Positions 6,421-15,427 are shown, counted from the stretch's first letter. The stretch is DNA of 19,668 nt from Bacteroidota bacterium (GCA_947447835.1 CANFLP010000025.1:1-19668), one strand, 5' to 3'. Made by a program: numbers and translations. Notes: generated by a model not told the origin, from the letters alone.

Positions 6421-9400
6421 CTAACTGAATAAGTAAGCAATATCATCTTTGGTCAAGGACTTAACAAAACCCTCTTCGTCGGAAATTAATTCCTTTGCCA
6501 AAGATCTTTTTCTGTCCTGAAGTTTCAGTATTTTATCTTCTACCGTATCATTACAAATCATGCGGTACGCGAATATATTTTTAGTTTGTCCAATACGATG
6601 TGTTCTGTCAATTGCTTGTTGTTCCACAGCTGGATTCCACCAAGGATCTACAATATATACATAATCGGCAGCTGTTAAGTTTAATCCTACACCACCCGCT
6701 TTTAGTGATATTAAGAATACTCTACACTTTGAATCATTTTGGAAGCGTTCAATTGCTTTTTCTCTTTCTTGAATCGTACTGCCTCCATCAAAATATTCAT
6801 AATCAATTCCCAGCTTAGTTAACTGCTCCTTAATTAATCCAAGCATTCCTAAAAACTGAGAAAACACCAAAGCCTTATGATCCCCAATGTTTTCAGCTAT
6901 TTCACGCGTTAGTTCAGTTAATTTAACTGACTCATTTGGATAAGATTCATCTTTGATAATAGCAGGACTATCGCAAATTTGACGCAACTTCATCAACCCT
7001 TGTAAAATTGATAATTGAGATTTTTGAATTCCTTTTTCTTCCACCATTCCAATTAACTTATCACGATAATCGTTTCGATAAGCTTCATATATTTTTCTTT
7101 GCGCTGTACCCATTTCACAATACAATACCATTTCTTGCTTTTCTGGCAAATCCTTAGCCACCTGCTCTTTTGTACGTCTTAAAATGAATGGAAATACAAA
7201 TTTTCTTAGGTGCTCTTTTTGCTCCTTCTCATCAAATTTGTCAATAGGCATCGAAAAATTATGCTTAAAATATTCTATCGAACCTAGCATACCAGGATTT
7301 AAGAAATTCATTTGTGCATAAATATCAAATGTATTATTCTGTAATGGAGTACCGCTCAAACACAATTTATTAGTAGCTTGTAATAAACATGCTGCCTTTG
7401 TTACCTTACTAGAAGGATTCTTAATCGCTTGGCTTTCATCCAAAATTACGTAGTCAAATAATACTTCAGAGAACATTTTGATATCACTTCTTAAAGTACC
7501 ATAGGTAGTAATAATCACTTCCACTGGTTCCTTGAATAATTTATTTTTAGTTCTTGTTCCGCCATGGTGAATTTGGAAGGTTAAACTTGGAGTGAATTTT
7601 TTTAATTCATTCTGCCAGTTAAATAAAAGCGTTGTTGGACATACCACTAATGCAGTTAATTTGCCATTCTTTTCTTTTAAATGTTGCAGGAAAGAGAGTG
7701 TCTGAATTGTTTTACCCAATCCCATATCATCCGCCAAAATACCACCCCACTGTACATCGTGCAGGTAATTTAACCACTGAAATCCACTTATTTGATAAGG
7801 TCTTAAAATAGGTGTCAAATGTTCAGGCGGAGCTACATCAGCAATCGCATACTTTTCTCTAATTTTTTCGTACTTCCCTTCTAATTGGAATATTAATTCT
7901 TCCTCGTCTCTTTGTTCATACAATTCATCTAATATAGAAAAATGGTATTTGCTCAGTTTCAAATTATCAGTCTTACCCTCACCTACTTTAAACAATAAAG
8001 AATATTTGTTTAACCACTTCTCAGGCAATACCCCTAAACTTCCATCTTTTAACGGCACAAACTGTTGCTTATTAGACAACATATTTTTAATGTCTTGTAC
8101 TGATACTTTTTGATCGCCAAACGAAATTTCCACTTTCGCGTCAAACCAATCCGTATTACTACTAATGTATAATTTGGTAGAAGGCTTTGCTGTATTGAAT
8201 TTAAACTGTTTTAAATTTTCAGAACCAAATAAAGGAATTTGTTTTTCTTTAAGTGTATCAATGAATAAGAAAAACCAATTGTTCTTTAATACTTCTGCAC
8301 CTTTCAATGCTAATACATTGCCTTCATTTGGTCGAATAAATCCAGAATGCAATTGCTCAATAACCCCCATCAAACTTCTTTCTTCAGCAAGGTCTCTTTC
8401 TAAAATAATAATTTTGTCTCCTTGTTGTTGAATCACCGAAGGACCATCCTCTTTTGAGACAACAATGTCTTTGTATGTATAAAGCGGTTCAAATAATAAA
8501 TATTCTCTATCCTCTTTTAATAAAATTTGCAATTGTGGTTTTACACCCCTTAATTTTTCCTGCTTCACATTGCCTAATTCAACAGCGTATAATTTAGACA
8601 AAGGCAATAAAGTACTTTGTAAATATACTGGCCAGTTTTCCAAATCAATCTCATTAAACCCTGTTGGCATAAAGCTTTCAACCCATTTTAAATCTTCTCT
8701 ATTTTTCCAAGTAAAGAACTGATGATGATATTGAAAAACATAATGTGATTTAGCATGGTTTTCCTCCAAAGATATTTTACCCTCAGGAAGATTTACTTGT
8801 GCATATATGATATAACGGTCTACTTCCTTCTCCACTTTGAATGAAGGCTGAATTGTGTTAAATACTAATTCAGCTTTTTGCAAGTTGGCTGTAGTAAAAG
8901 GCTTATTAGTTGGCAAGTGAAAATTAAAAGGATGTTCAGAAATATCTCTCCATAATTTTTCCAATTTAGGATGCATGTATTCTTGAATCAATTCTTTTGT
9001 TTCATCTGGTAAATTTGCTTCATCCGAATGTAAAATCGTATCCCAAATGCCCATGAAAGGAGAATTCTTATTTAAATACTTAGTAAGTTCGGGAGACTGA
9101 AGTTTCCTTACCACTTGTATTAAATTTTTATCCTCTTCCTTAATGTCCTCAGGTGTTACAAATTTTGGCAAATCCAATTTTTCTACTTTCCCTACAAAGG
9201 TTGTACCCTCTTCATTTACTTCCCCTTTTATAACACTTAATGATAAATAAGGATATTCATTGGTAGTTTGCTGAATTACCAAACCATAACGCTCAAGGGA
9301 TTTTGCTACTTTAGTTTCACCATCACCGTCTGCTTGTTCAATATCCCAATCATTTGACTTAGGAAATTTTCTTAAAGTGGCCACTGGACCAGCATTTACT

Positions 9401-10188
9401 TTCTGAATGCGCTCGTCCAATACTTTTAAATAAGGCTTCCCTTCATGATAAGTAAACTCAAATTTATCCTCGATATAATCGTCTAAAGAATAACCGTAAA
9501 GCGCCAATAATTTATTCTTTTCTCTATCCCAATTTCGTATAGTCTCAAAATAGTCAGCTCCTTTTAATTGGAATAGTTGTAAAAGCAAAACAGTTTTATG
9601 AATACATAATGGATATTCAGTTTCGCTTAAACAATCACAAGAGGTGTCAAAAAATCGTTCATCATTTTTTTGAACAATGATATGGTAGGTCTTCCCGTTT
9701 TCGTCTACTTCAGCTACTACTTTTTCATTCGCACTTTCAATAATATGAGGTCTGTTAGATTTTAGGGTTGTTTCTGCTCTTTCAAAAGTAGATTTTGAAC
9801 AAAGCATTCGAATCATCTTTAAATCCAAATTCTTTGTACGTAACTGCGTATGTGTAGTCACATATGAAGTTTGCTTGTAATCCAATAAGTTTTTATCTAA
9901 TAAATCTTGTACAAAAAACAAGGCAGCGGCCTTATGTCGGCATACTTCCGACAAATTGTATGGGCATCCACATCTTAAAGAAAGGGTGGCTGCAGATTTA
10001 AAATTTTCAATAGTAACTTTATAATATGTACTATAGCCATCATCTTTAACACGACAATGTATACTCCCTAATAAAGGATCAAATTTGACCAATTCGATAT
10101 TTTTCAGTGCGAAAATCTTTTTCCCACGTCTAATTACCTCTTCGGTTCCGTAGCTATAAATGTGTTTTACTAAGTAGGGTAATGCCAT
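6421..10188 (-). CDS. SNF2-family helicase/translocase with two SWIM zinc motifs
   Basis: A 1255-residue Swi2/Snf2 ATPase that probably remodels protein-DNA complexes. Two CxC...CxH SWIM motifs lie near the N-terminus: C73-G-C75...C83-R-H85 and C184-D-C186...C195-I-H197. Residues about 200-790 are a large region without motifs I recognise. The helicase core follows: Walker A DDMGLGKT (K826), DESQ box at 917-920, LSGTPLQN near 945, then the C-terminal lobe with LVFSQFL, LKAGGVGLNL and an arginine-finger motif AIDRTHRIGQ near 1190-1200. This gene order of motifs matches bacterial SNF2/RapA-like proteins with an N-terminal SWIM domain; the exact role is unknown. It stands alone behind its own -7 element and converges on the YHS gene. 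Confidence 0.92.
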   Translation of the reverse strand: MALPYLVKHIYSYGTEEVIRRGKKIFALKNIELVKFDPLLGSIHCRVKDDGYSTYYKVTIENFKSAATLSLRCGCPYNLSEVCRHKAAALFFVQDLLDKNLLDYKQTSYVTTHTQLRTKNLDLKMIRMLCSKSTFERAETTLKSNRPHIIESANEKVVAEVDENGKTYHIIVQKNDERFFDTSCDCLSETEYPLCIHKTVLLLQLFQLKGADYFETIRNWDREKNKLLALYGYSLDDYIEDKFEFTYHEGKPYLKVLDERIQKVNAGPVATLRKFPKSNDWDIEQADGDGETKVAKSLERYGLVIQQTTNEYPYLSLSVIKGEVNEEGTTFVGKVEKLDLPKFVTPEDIKEEDKNLIQVVRKLQSPELTKYLNKNSPFMGIWDTILHSDEANLPDETKELIQEYMHPKLEKLWRDISEHPFNFHLPTNKPFTTANLQKAELVFNTIQPSFKVEKEVDRYIIYAQVNLPEGKISLEENHAKSHYVFQYHHQFFTWKNREDLKWVESFMPTGFNEIDLENWPVYLQSTLLPLSKLYAVELGNVKQEKLRGVKPQLQILLKEDREYLLFEPLYTYKDIVVSKEDGPSVIQQQGDKIIILERDLAEERSLMGVIEQLHSGFIRPNEGNVLALKGAEVLKNNWFFLFIDTLKEKQIPLFGSENLKQFKFNTAKPSTKLYISSNTDWFDAKVEISFGDQKVSVQDIKNMLSNKQQFVPLKDGSLGVLPEKWLNKYSLLFKVGEGKTDNLKLSKYHFSILDELYEQRDEEELIFQLEGKYEKIREKYAIADVAPPEHLTPILRPYQISGFQWLNYLHDVQWGGILADDMGLGKTIQTLSFLQHLKEKNGKLTALVVCPTTLLFNWQNELKKFTPSLTFQIHHGGTRTKNKLFKEPVEVIITTYGTLRSDIKMFSEVLFDYVILDESQAIKNPSSKVTKAACLLQATNKLCLSGTPLQNNTFDIYAQMNFLNPGMLGSIEYFKHNFSMPIDKFDEKEQKEHLRKFVFPFILRRTKEQVAKDLPEKQEMVLYCEMGTAQRKIYEAYRNDYRDKLIGMVEEKGIQKSQLSILQGLMKLRQICDSPAIIKDESYPNESVKLTELTREIAENIGDHKALVFSQFLGMLGLIKEQLTKLGIDYEYFDGGSTIQEREKAIERFQNDSKCRVFLISLKAGGVGLNLTAADYVYIVDPWWNPAVEQQAIDRTHRIGQTKNIFAYRMICNDTVEDKILKLQDRKRSLAKELISDEEGFVKSLTKDDIAYLFS

Positions 10189-10204
10189 AAATTATACAAA
10201 ATGA

Positions 10205-10219
10205 CCCTTTTGAAAAGGG
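10205..10219. repeat. 7-bp inverted repeat between comB and the SNF2 gene
   Basis: CCCTTTT-G-AAAAGGG lies 16 bases upstream of the SNF2 start codon and downstream of its -7 element, so it would form a hairpin or operator in the 5' untranslated region. It could also act as a weak terminator for comB; the following T tract on the minus strand is short (CATTTTG). Confidence 0.45.
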
Positions 10220-10226
10220 CAATTTG

Positions 10227-10234
10227 CAAATGTA
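10227..10234 (-). promoter_or_regulatory. -7 promoter element for the SNF2 gene
   Basis: TACATTTG is an exact TAnnTTTG match 38 bases upstream of the SNF2 start, in the 74-base gap after comB. No convincing -33 TTG was seen at 19-21 bases. Confidence 0.5.
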
Positions 10235-10262
10235 CGAAATTGCAGGCTATTTTGCGTAGTTA

Positions 10263-11000
10263 TTATGCCCCATTTACCAAAGCCCCATCCTTAAAAATAG
10301 GTAAGCAAGGAGCAATATCCTCTGTAACGCAATATTGCATGTCCTCCTCTAATCCATAAGCTGCCAATCTGTGCCAATGCGTTAAAGTTTTAATATATTC
10401 TGGCAAATTATCTTTTTGTTGCATATATAGCTGATTTGCCATAAAACTGCTATCACAATGTATAGTGAAATAATCTTTAATCGCTTCTATCACAGCGCCA
10501 GCAAACAAAGTATCTTCAATATTAAATCGATTTTTCCAACCAGAACATCCTAGGATTACAGGAGCATTTTTTGATTTTAAATATTCAACCACCTTGGTCA
10601 AATTAGGGAAGGATCCAGTAATAACTTCTTTGGCTCCATTGCGCAAAGCCATATGTAATAATTTGGTGCCATTGGTAGTAGTAATCACCAAGGTTTTATT
10701 TTCGATAAATGAACGAGGATATTCCGAAGGCGAATTTCCGTAAGACAACCCTGGAATAATTTTCCCGTCTCTTTCTCCAGCAGTAATGCCGCCTGTTGCA
10801 TTACCAATTTCGATACACGCTTCTGGACTATCCACCGGAATAATTTTTGCAGCACCATTGTATAGCGCTGTTGCCATCGTTGATGTCGCTCGGAACACAT
10901 CAATGATGACAACAATACTATCTTTTACATCATATAATTCTAATAATTGTGGTGTAAGCACCGTATGTAAACTTGGCTTTTGTATATTTTCATTGCTCAT
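10263..11000 (-). CDS. comB: 2-phosphosulfolactate phosphatase (ComB family)
   Basis: Predicted to hydrolyse 2-phospho-3-sulfolactate to sulfolactate. The Mg-dependent ComB family motifs are all present: DVFRATST at residues 34-41, AGERDG at 75-80, GNSP at 88-91, TTTNGT at 107-112, GCSGW at 151-155 and EDTLFAG at 162-168. The length of 245 fits. In archaea the enzyme serves coenzyme M synthesis; in a bacterium of this type that pathway is not expected, so the product could feed sulfolactate or sulfonolipid metabolism or have another phosphatase role (inference). It follows ssb after 22 bases but has its own good promoter there. No other sulfonate gene is nearby. Confidence 0.85.
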   Translation of the reverse strand: MSNENIQKPSLHTVLTPQLLELYDVKDSIVVIIDVFRATSTMATALYNGAAKIIPVDSPEACIEIGNATGGITAGERDGKIIPGLSYGNSPSEYPRSFIENKTLVITTTNGTKLLHMALRNGAKEVITGSFPNLTKVVEYLKSKNAPVILGCSGWKNRFNIEDTLFAGAVIEAIKDYFTIHCDSSFMANQLYMQQKDNLPEYIKTLTHWHRLAAYGLEEDMQYCVTEDIAPCLPIFKDGALVNGA

Positions 11001-11004
11001 GCCA

Positions 11005-11036
11005 CAAAGATACTAAACTGTTTTAATGCTCCACAA
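11005..11036 (-). promoter_or_regulatory. comB promoter overlapping the ssb 3' end
   Basis: On the minus strand TTG (11036-11034) is followed after 21 bases by TATCTTTG (11012-11005), an exact TAnnTTTG match. Spacing fits the Bacteroidetes -33/-7 promoter. The -7 box ends 4 bases before the comB ATG, so the transcript would be almost leaderless. The -33 part lies in the last codons of ssb. Confidence 0.6.
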
Positions 11037-11379
11037 GCAATTCTTTTTGTTTAGATAAAATTAAAATTTCACTAAGTACAATTTCTGTACTTACACGCTT
11101 TACGCCTGCCTTATCAGTAAATGACTTATTAACCAAACGTCCTTCCACAGCTACTTCTGCGCCCTTAGCTAAATATTTTTCTACATACACTGCTAGCTTA
11201 GACCAGGCTAATAAATTAAACCATTGCGTTTCGTCTATCCACTCCCCTTTAATATTTTTATAACGATCATTTACTGCTAATCGCAAGCTGGCTAATTTTT
11301 TATCCTCACCATACGGCTTAATTTCAGGATCTGCACCAAGGCGACCAACTAATTGCACTTTGTTTTTAATTGCTTTCAT
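11023..11379 (-). CDS. ssb: Single-stranded DNA-binding protein, short paralog
   Basis: OB-fold protein that coats single-stranded DNA. Family landmarks: KVQLVGRLGADPEIK at residues 7-21, LRLAVNDRY at 32-40, TQWFNLLAWSKLA at 51-63 with the base-stacking tryptophans, YLAKGAEVAVEGRL at 69-82. At 118 residues it consists of the OB domain only: the flexible Gly/Pro-rich linker and the acidic DDDIPF-like tip that recruits repair and replication proteins are absent; it ends in KQKELLVEH. It is thus likely a specialised or accessory SSB, with a full-length one elsewhere. A near-match -7 box (CATATTTG, 11408-11401) lies just upstream. Confidence 0.9.
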   Translation of the reverse strand: MKAIKNKVQLVGRLGADPEIKPYGEDKKLASLRLAVNDRYKNIKGEWIDETQWFNLLAWSKLAVYVEKYLAKGAEVAVEGRLVNKSFTDKAGVKRVSTEIVLSEILILSKQKELLVEH

Positions 11380-11445
11380 GTTTTAATTTTTAATGAAACA
11401 CAAATATGCAATTCATGAGTAAGCAAGAATCAAGTATTTATACGC

Positions 11446-11475
11446 AATAAAAAAGGGACCATTGGCCCCTTTTGA
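11446..11475 (-). terminator. Rho-independent terminator of gcvT
   Basis: Inverted repeat at 11451-11473: ten-base arms AAAAGGGGCC and GGTCCCTTTT on the minus strand with one mismatch and a 3-base loop, followed by a run of T (11454-11449). It lies 31 bases past the gcvT stop. Confidence 0.8.
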
Positions 11476-11503
11476 TATTTTTTAATTTCTAAAATTCACC
11501 GTC

Positions 11504-12598
11504 TTACTTAAATGGAAACTTAACCACTTTCGCTTTAACAGGTGTATTACGAATGTCAATGAAAATTTCAGTGCCCACTTTAGCATGTTCTGTAGCTACA
11601 TAACCAAGTCCAATTGCTTTTCCTAAGCTTGGCGCTTGCGTGCCCGAAGTAACAGATCCAATTTCATTTCCAGCTGCATCTTTAATAATATAATAATGAC
11701 GAGGAATACCACGATCAATCATTTCAAAGCCTACTAATTTTTTAGTTGCACCTGCTTCTTTTTGAGCTTTTAAAGATGCTGAATTAGTGAATTCTTTGGT
11801 AAACTTAGTAATCCAACCTAAGCCAGCTTCAATAGGACTAGTCGTATCATCAATATCATTACCATATAAACAAAAACCCATTTCTAATCTTAAAGTGTCT
11901 CTTGCACCCAAGCCAATTGGCTTTAATCCATATTCAGCGCCCGCTGCAAATAAAGCGTCCCAAATTTTATTGGCATTGTCATTTTCATCTTCAAAATAAA
12001 TTTCCACTCCACCTGCACCAGTATAACCAGTTGCACTAATTAATACATTGTCAATATCCAATAATGTGCCTTTTGCAAAACTGTAGTAAGGCATATTTAA
12101 CACATCCATCTTAGTCATGCTTTGCACAATCTTAGTTGCATTAGGCCCTTGCACAGCAAGTAAAGCAGTCTTAGGACTAATATTATGCATCTCAACACCT
12201 TTTGTATTGTGCTCACTAACCCAATTCCAATCTTTATCTATATTGGATGCATTCACCACCAACATATATACTTTGTTCTTTTCCACACAATACACTAATA
12301 AATCATCTACAATACCACCAGTAGCATTTGGGAAACAACTATACTGTGCTTTACCGTCTTCTAATAAAGAAGCATCATTACTTGTTACACGCTGAATTAA
12401 ATCCAAAGCGTTTTCACCTTTTAAGATAAACTCTCCCATGTGACTTACATCAAAGACACCTGCATTATTTCGAACGGCCGCATGTTCATCATTGATACCT
12501 GTATAACTAATTGGCATATTGTATCCAGCAAATGGGGCCATTTTAGCACCTAGTGCAATATGCTTATGCGTAAAGGGAGTGTTTAAGATTTCGCTCAT
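11504..12598 (-). CDS. gcvT: Aminomethyltransferase, glycine cleavage T-protein
   Basis: Transfers the methylene group from the aminomethyl-lipoyl H-protein to tetrahydrofolate, releasing ammonia. Motifs: MAPFAGYNMPISYTGI at residues 20-35, EHAAVRNNAGVFDVSHMGE at 38-56, QYSCFPNATGGIVDDLLVY at 85-103 with the catalytic Asp (D98/D99), and GYTGAGGVEIYF further on. The 364-aa form from ATG 12598 is chosen. An open frame runs 32 codons further upstream, but those extra codons cross an exact -7 element and the terminator of the preceding unit and match no T-protein. The gene is monocistronic, with gcvP and gcvH elsewhere, and ends at a clear terminator. Confidence 0.95.
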   Translation of the reverse strand: MSEILNTPFTHKHIALGAKMAPFAGYNMPISYTGINDEHAAVRNNAGVFDVSHMGEFILKGENALDLIQRVTSNDASLLEDGKAQYSCFPNATGGIVDDLLVYCVEKNKVYMLVVNASNIDKDWNWVSEHNTKGVEMHNISPKTALLAVQGPNATKIVQSMTKMDVLNMPYYSFAKGTLLDIDNVLISATGYTGAGGVEIYFEDENDNANKIWDALFAAGAEYGLKPIGLGARDTLRLEMGFCLYGNDIDDTTSPIEAGLGWITKFTKEFTNSASLKAQKEAGATKKLVGFEMIDRGIPRHYYIIKDAAGNEIGSVTSGTQAPSLGKAIGLGYVATEHAKVGTEIFIDIRNTPVKAKVVKFPFK

Positions 12599-12615
12599 GG
12601 AATGTATTATTTGTG

Positions 12616-12623
12616 CAAAGATA
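12616..12623 (-). promoter_or_regulatory. -7 promoter element of gcvT
   Basis: TATCTTTG is an exact TAnnTTTG match, 17 bases before the gcvT ATG chosen at 12598. It supports that start, because the longer open frame would begin upstream of the promoter. Confidence 0.55.
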
Positions 12624-12639
12624 AACAAAAAGGAGGCTA

Positions 12640-12672
12640 AATAAAACACCCCTTCTGTAACAGAAAGGGTGT
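12640..12672 (-). terminator. Rho-independent terminator of the PadR-PspC operon
   Basis: On the minus strand ACACCCTTTCTG and CAGAAGGGGTGT form a 12-bp stem (one G-U pair) with loop TTA, followed by TTTTATTT. It sits 43 bases past the PspC-protein stop and just before the gcvT promoter. Confidence 0.88.
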
Positions 12673-12714
12673 CATTCCAAAAATCAAAATTCAAGTAATC
12701 AATAGCGAATCATA

Positions 12715-15012
12715 TTAATAAGAAAACCGATCTAATACCCAATGGATATCTACAAATTTGCTTGCAGCAGCGGTAACTGTATTCAACTTTACGTTTGCAC
12801 TTGCAACCACTTTTTTGTCTTTGCGCTCATCTGAAACCTTACCTGCCTTTTCCTTCTGCTTATCCAAAGCGCGGTCAATTTTCTCTAATTCATGCAATTT
12901 TTCCGATTTAGACTTCTCTAAATTCTGTTCTAGTTGCATACGCTCTTCTTTCAGTTTCTGAAGTTTATCTTCAATTTCATCTGGTGTATCGTCTCCATCA
13001 TCCGCTTTCAATTCATCATCAATGCGTTTAATTTTCTCAAGTCCAGATGTAGTCATTTTGTATTCTACTCCTTGTTCATAGGAATAAGATTCATTATCCC
13101 ATGGCTCATTCCACTCATCAAACCAATTGGCATCATTTGTGATTCGATCAATTGTTTCTGTTCTCATACCCATTCTATCTATACGTACATTTGTCTGAGA
13201 CCATCCTTTATTGGTAATTAAAATTCGCTTACCAACTGGTACTGCAATAGTCATGATAATATGTTGATTTCGAAATTTATCTTTTTTAGTAATGCCAATA
13301 CCTCTGTCTAAATACAGTACAGAGTCTTGTTGCAGTAAATTAAAATTAATATTACCTGCATAAGCATTGGCTTCCTTAACCGTTTTGCCATTGCTTAGTT
13401 TAACAACCTTAATTTCAAAACTGTCTGTTTTTGATTGTACAATTCTTACGCGTAAATTTCTTACAAATACGGTGTCATCGTCGTTATAATTACTAAATGG
13501 TGTTATTTGGAACCACTTATCTTCATAATATTTCATTTTAGGCGATGCAGTAATTTGCAAGAAATCCACCTTGGCATTTGTTAATGTTACGTTTTCTTCA
13601 ACTGGGGTATTGTGTTTAGAAAAACTATTACCTAAACTACTAAAGAAATAAAATATACAAACCCAACCAACTACCCAAAGGGAAATAAAACTAGTTCTAA
13701 CCCAAATATTAGATTTCTTAAATCCTGCTATCTTTCTAATAACAGCTGTAACAATTCCAATAATTGGCACCCAAATAAAGAATACAATAGCTCCTATTGC
13801 AGTAATAGATTGTATACCATCTTCAATTAGGAATCCTTTTAATGGTAATAAACTAGTACCTGCAACACCCATTCCAAATAAAGCAGCTAAAAGACTAATA
13901 CCCACCACACCTAATATAAAGTAAACAAACACTTTAACTGATATGGTAATAAGCTTACCAACAAAATGCAAGCATCCTTTATTGTTTTCTTGTATTTGAT
14001 AATGTTGACTAGTATTCGATGTATTGTTATTCGAATTTACATTATCGCTAAACGCATCTGAGTGTTCAGCATTCGTTGCTTTTCTCTTTTTATAAAATTC
14101 ACTACCCCAGCTTTGAGCTCTATTACTAAATCCTTCCATATCGTTTTGAATGGTATTTTTTATACTATTCAAGTCGACCTTTTCACCTACCATTTCTAAT
14201 TTATCTGCGCTGGTCTTAGCTTCTGGCAATACCAACCACAATACAATATATACGAAAATAGCACCTGGGCTAAAGGTAAAATCTAAGAAATTTGGAAAAT
14301 CCGGACTATCCCAAAATTGAAATAAATGAACATGTCTAAAATTAATAATAAAACGAATTAATGGAATCATAAATAAAAGTCTTATGATACCTACTCTCAA
14401 CCCAAAGTATTTCGAAAGTCCGGCACAAACACCACCAATAATTTTATTGTCAATGTCTCGGAATAATCTTTTACGTACTCCGCCCACTTCCTTTACAGAA
14501 GAACTTGGAACTGCAATCCATAAAACTAAATATCCCAATATATTAACTCCAATTAAAAATATCCAAAGAATCCTAACTACTAATGGATCAATATTAAAGT
14601 AGTTAGCAATACCACTACATACGCCACCTAATACCTTGTTTTGTTCATCACGATATAAACGCTTTTGAGTTGTAGACTCCCAAGCTTTATAGTCAGTACC
14701 TGTATTACTAGTGGAATTACTAGATGTTGTTGTTTGTTCAAATCCATCCTGTGCTTCAAAATCAGCAGGGCGACCAATGCTTTCAATAATTAAATTAATT
14801 GTTGATTCATTGATACAAACATCTCCTTTTTTTAATTTATCATCACATAATTCAGCAACGCGACATTCAATGTCATTGATAATTTCATCACGACCTTCTT
14901 CGTTTGCAAAATATGTTCTTAATGATTCTATATATTGTTTTAACATTTCATACGCCTGTTCCTCAATTGGAAGAATGCGACCTTGAAAATTAATATTGAT
15001 TACTTTTTTCAT
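12715..15012 (-). CDS. PspC-domain membrane protein (two PspC domains, coiled-coil C-terminus)
   Basis: A 765-residue multi-pass membrane protein, probably in envelope-stress signalling. Residues 1-90 are a soluble region resembling the N-terminal part found on Bacteroidetes PspC proteins. Two PspC repeats follow, each starting with the same K-R-L-(Y/F)-R-D signature: 117-170 and 181-264, the second with an insertion around 222-248. Further hydrophobic segments lie near 352-390, 402-428 and 440-458. After these comes a largely beta-rich soluble stretch (470-620) and a charged coiled coil (about 655-735). The ATG at 15012 is chosen because the open frame extending to 15120 would overlap padR and has no family match. 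It follows padR by 29 bases, so the two are one operon and PadR likely controls it. Confidence 0.88.
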   Translation of the reverse strand: MKKVININFQGRILPIEEQAYEMLKQYIESLRTYFANEEGRDEIINDIECRVAELCDDKLKKGDVCINESTINLIIESIGRPADFEAQDGFEQTTTSSNSTSNTGTDYKAWESTTQKRLYRDEQNKVLGGVCSGIANYFNIDPLVVRILWIFLIGVNILGYLVLWIAVPSSSVKEVGGVRKRLFRDIDNKIIGGVCAGLSKYFGLRVGIIRLLFMIPLIRFIINFRHVHLFQFWDSPDFPNFLDFTFSPGAIFVYIVLWLVLPEAKTSADKLEMVGEKVDLNSIKNTIQNDMEGFSNRAQSWGSEFYKKRKATNAEHSDAFSDNVNSNNNTSNTSQHYQIQENNKGCLHFVGKLITISVKVFVYFILGVVGISLLAALFGMGVAGTSLLPLKGFLIEDGIQSITAIGAIVFFIWVPIIGIVTAVIRKIAGFKKSNIWVRTSFISLWVVGWVCIFYFFSSLGNSFSKHNTPVEENVTLTNAKVDFLQITASPKMKYYEDKWFQITPFSNYNDDDTVFVRNLRVRIVQSKTDSFEIKVVKLSNGKTVKEANAYAGNINFNLLQQDSVLYLDRGIGITKKDKFRNQHIIMTIAVPVGKRILITNKGWSQTNVRIDRMGMRTETIDRITNDANWFDEWNEPWDNESYSYEQGVEYKMTTSGLEKIKRIDDELKADDGDDTPDEIEDKLQKLKEERMQLEQNLEKSKSEKLHELEKIDRALDKQKEKAGKVSDERKDKKVVASANVKLNTVTAAASKFVDIHWVLDRFSY

Positions 15013-15041
15013 AAACCTAATGTTTAAAATTTTGATTTGTT

Positions 15042-15401
15042 TTAAGAAGCTGTATTTGCCTCTTGAGTAGCTTTTTCGTTTTGAGTTAATTTGTTTACCG
15101 CACCTGTCATCTCGTTCCAAGTGTTTAATAAAACTTCAAAAGCTTTATTACCGTCTTCGGTTAACACAAAATATTTTCTTGGTGGGCCACTCACGCTTTC
15201 TACCCATCTATAATTTAACAAGCCCGCATTTTTTAAACGAGTCAATAAGGGATACAAAGTACCCTCTAGTATATGCAAATTGGCCGCTTTCATTTGTTCG
15301 ACGATATCACTTGGATACACCTCGCCTTTTTGAATGATGGACAATATGCAAAACTCTAGTACGCCCTTGCGCATCTGACTCTGTGTGTTTTGTATATCCA
15401 T
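15042..15401 (-). CDS. PadR-family transcriptional regulator
   Basis: Small winged-helix repressor of 119 residues. Recognisable PadR sequence: RKGVLEFCILSIIQKGEVYPSDI near the start, the recognition-helix and wing region EGTLYPLLTRLKNAGLL, then SGPPRKYFVLTEDG in the wing. A short C-terminal helix would give the dimer interface. The ATG at 15401 is chosen over the frame opening at 15422, which would overlap the -7 element. It heads an operon with the PspC-domain gene, a common pairing in Bacteroidetes and Firmicutes. A perfect 13-bp inverted repeat just upstream is the probable site of autoregulation. The effector is unknown. Confidence 0.92.
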   Translation of the reverse strand: MDIQNTQSQMRKGVLEFCILSIIQKGEVYPSDIVEQMKAANLHILEGTLYPLLTRLKNAGLLNYRWVESVSGPPRKYFVLTEDGNKAFEVLLNTWNEMTGAVNKLTQNEKATQEANTAS

Positions 15402-15419
15402 GATAATTACTTTAGTACA

Positions 15420-15427
15420 CAAAACTA
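15420..15427 (-). promoter_or_regulatory. -7 promoter element of the PadR-PspC operon
   Basis: TAGTTTTG is an exact TAnnTTTG match, 18 bases before the padR ATG at 15401. The operator-like inverted repeat starts 5 bases upstream of it and covers the -33 region. Confidence 0.6.

Noticed and set aside
12599..12694. 32-codon N-terminal extension of GcvT.
   Set aside because: It crosses an exact -7 promoter box and the terminator of the PspC unit, and T-proteins begin at the equivalent of ATG 12598.
15013..15120. 36-codon N-terminal extension of the PspC protein.
   Set aside because: It would overlap the padR coding region in another frame; the ATG at 15012 starts the recognisable domain.
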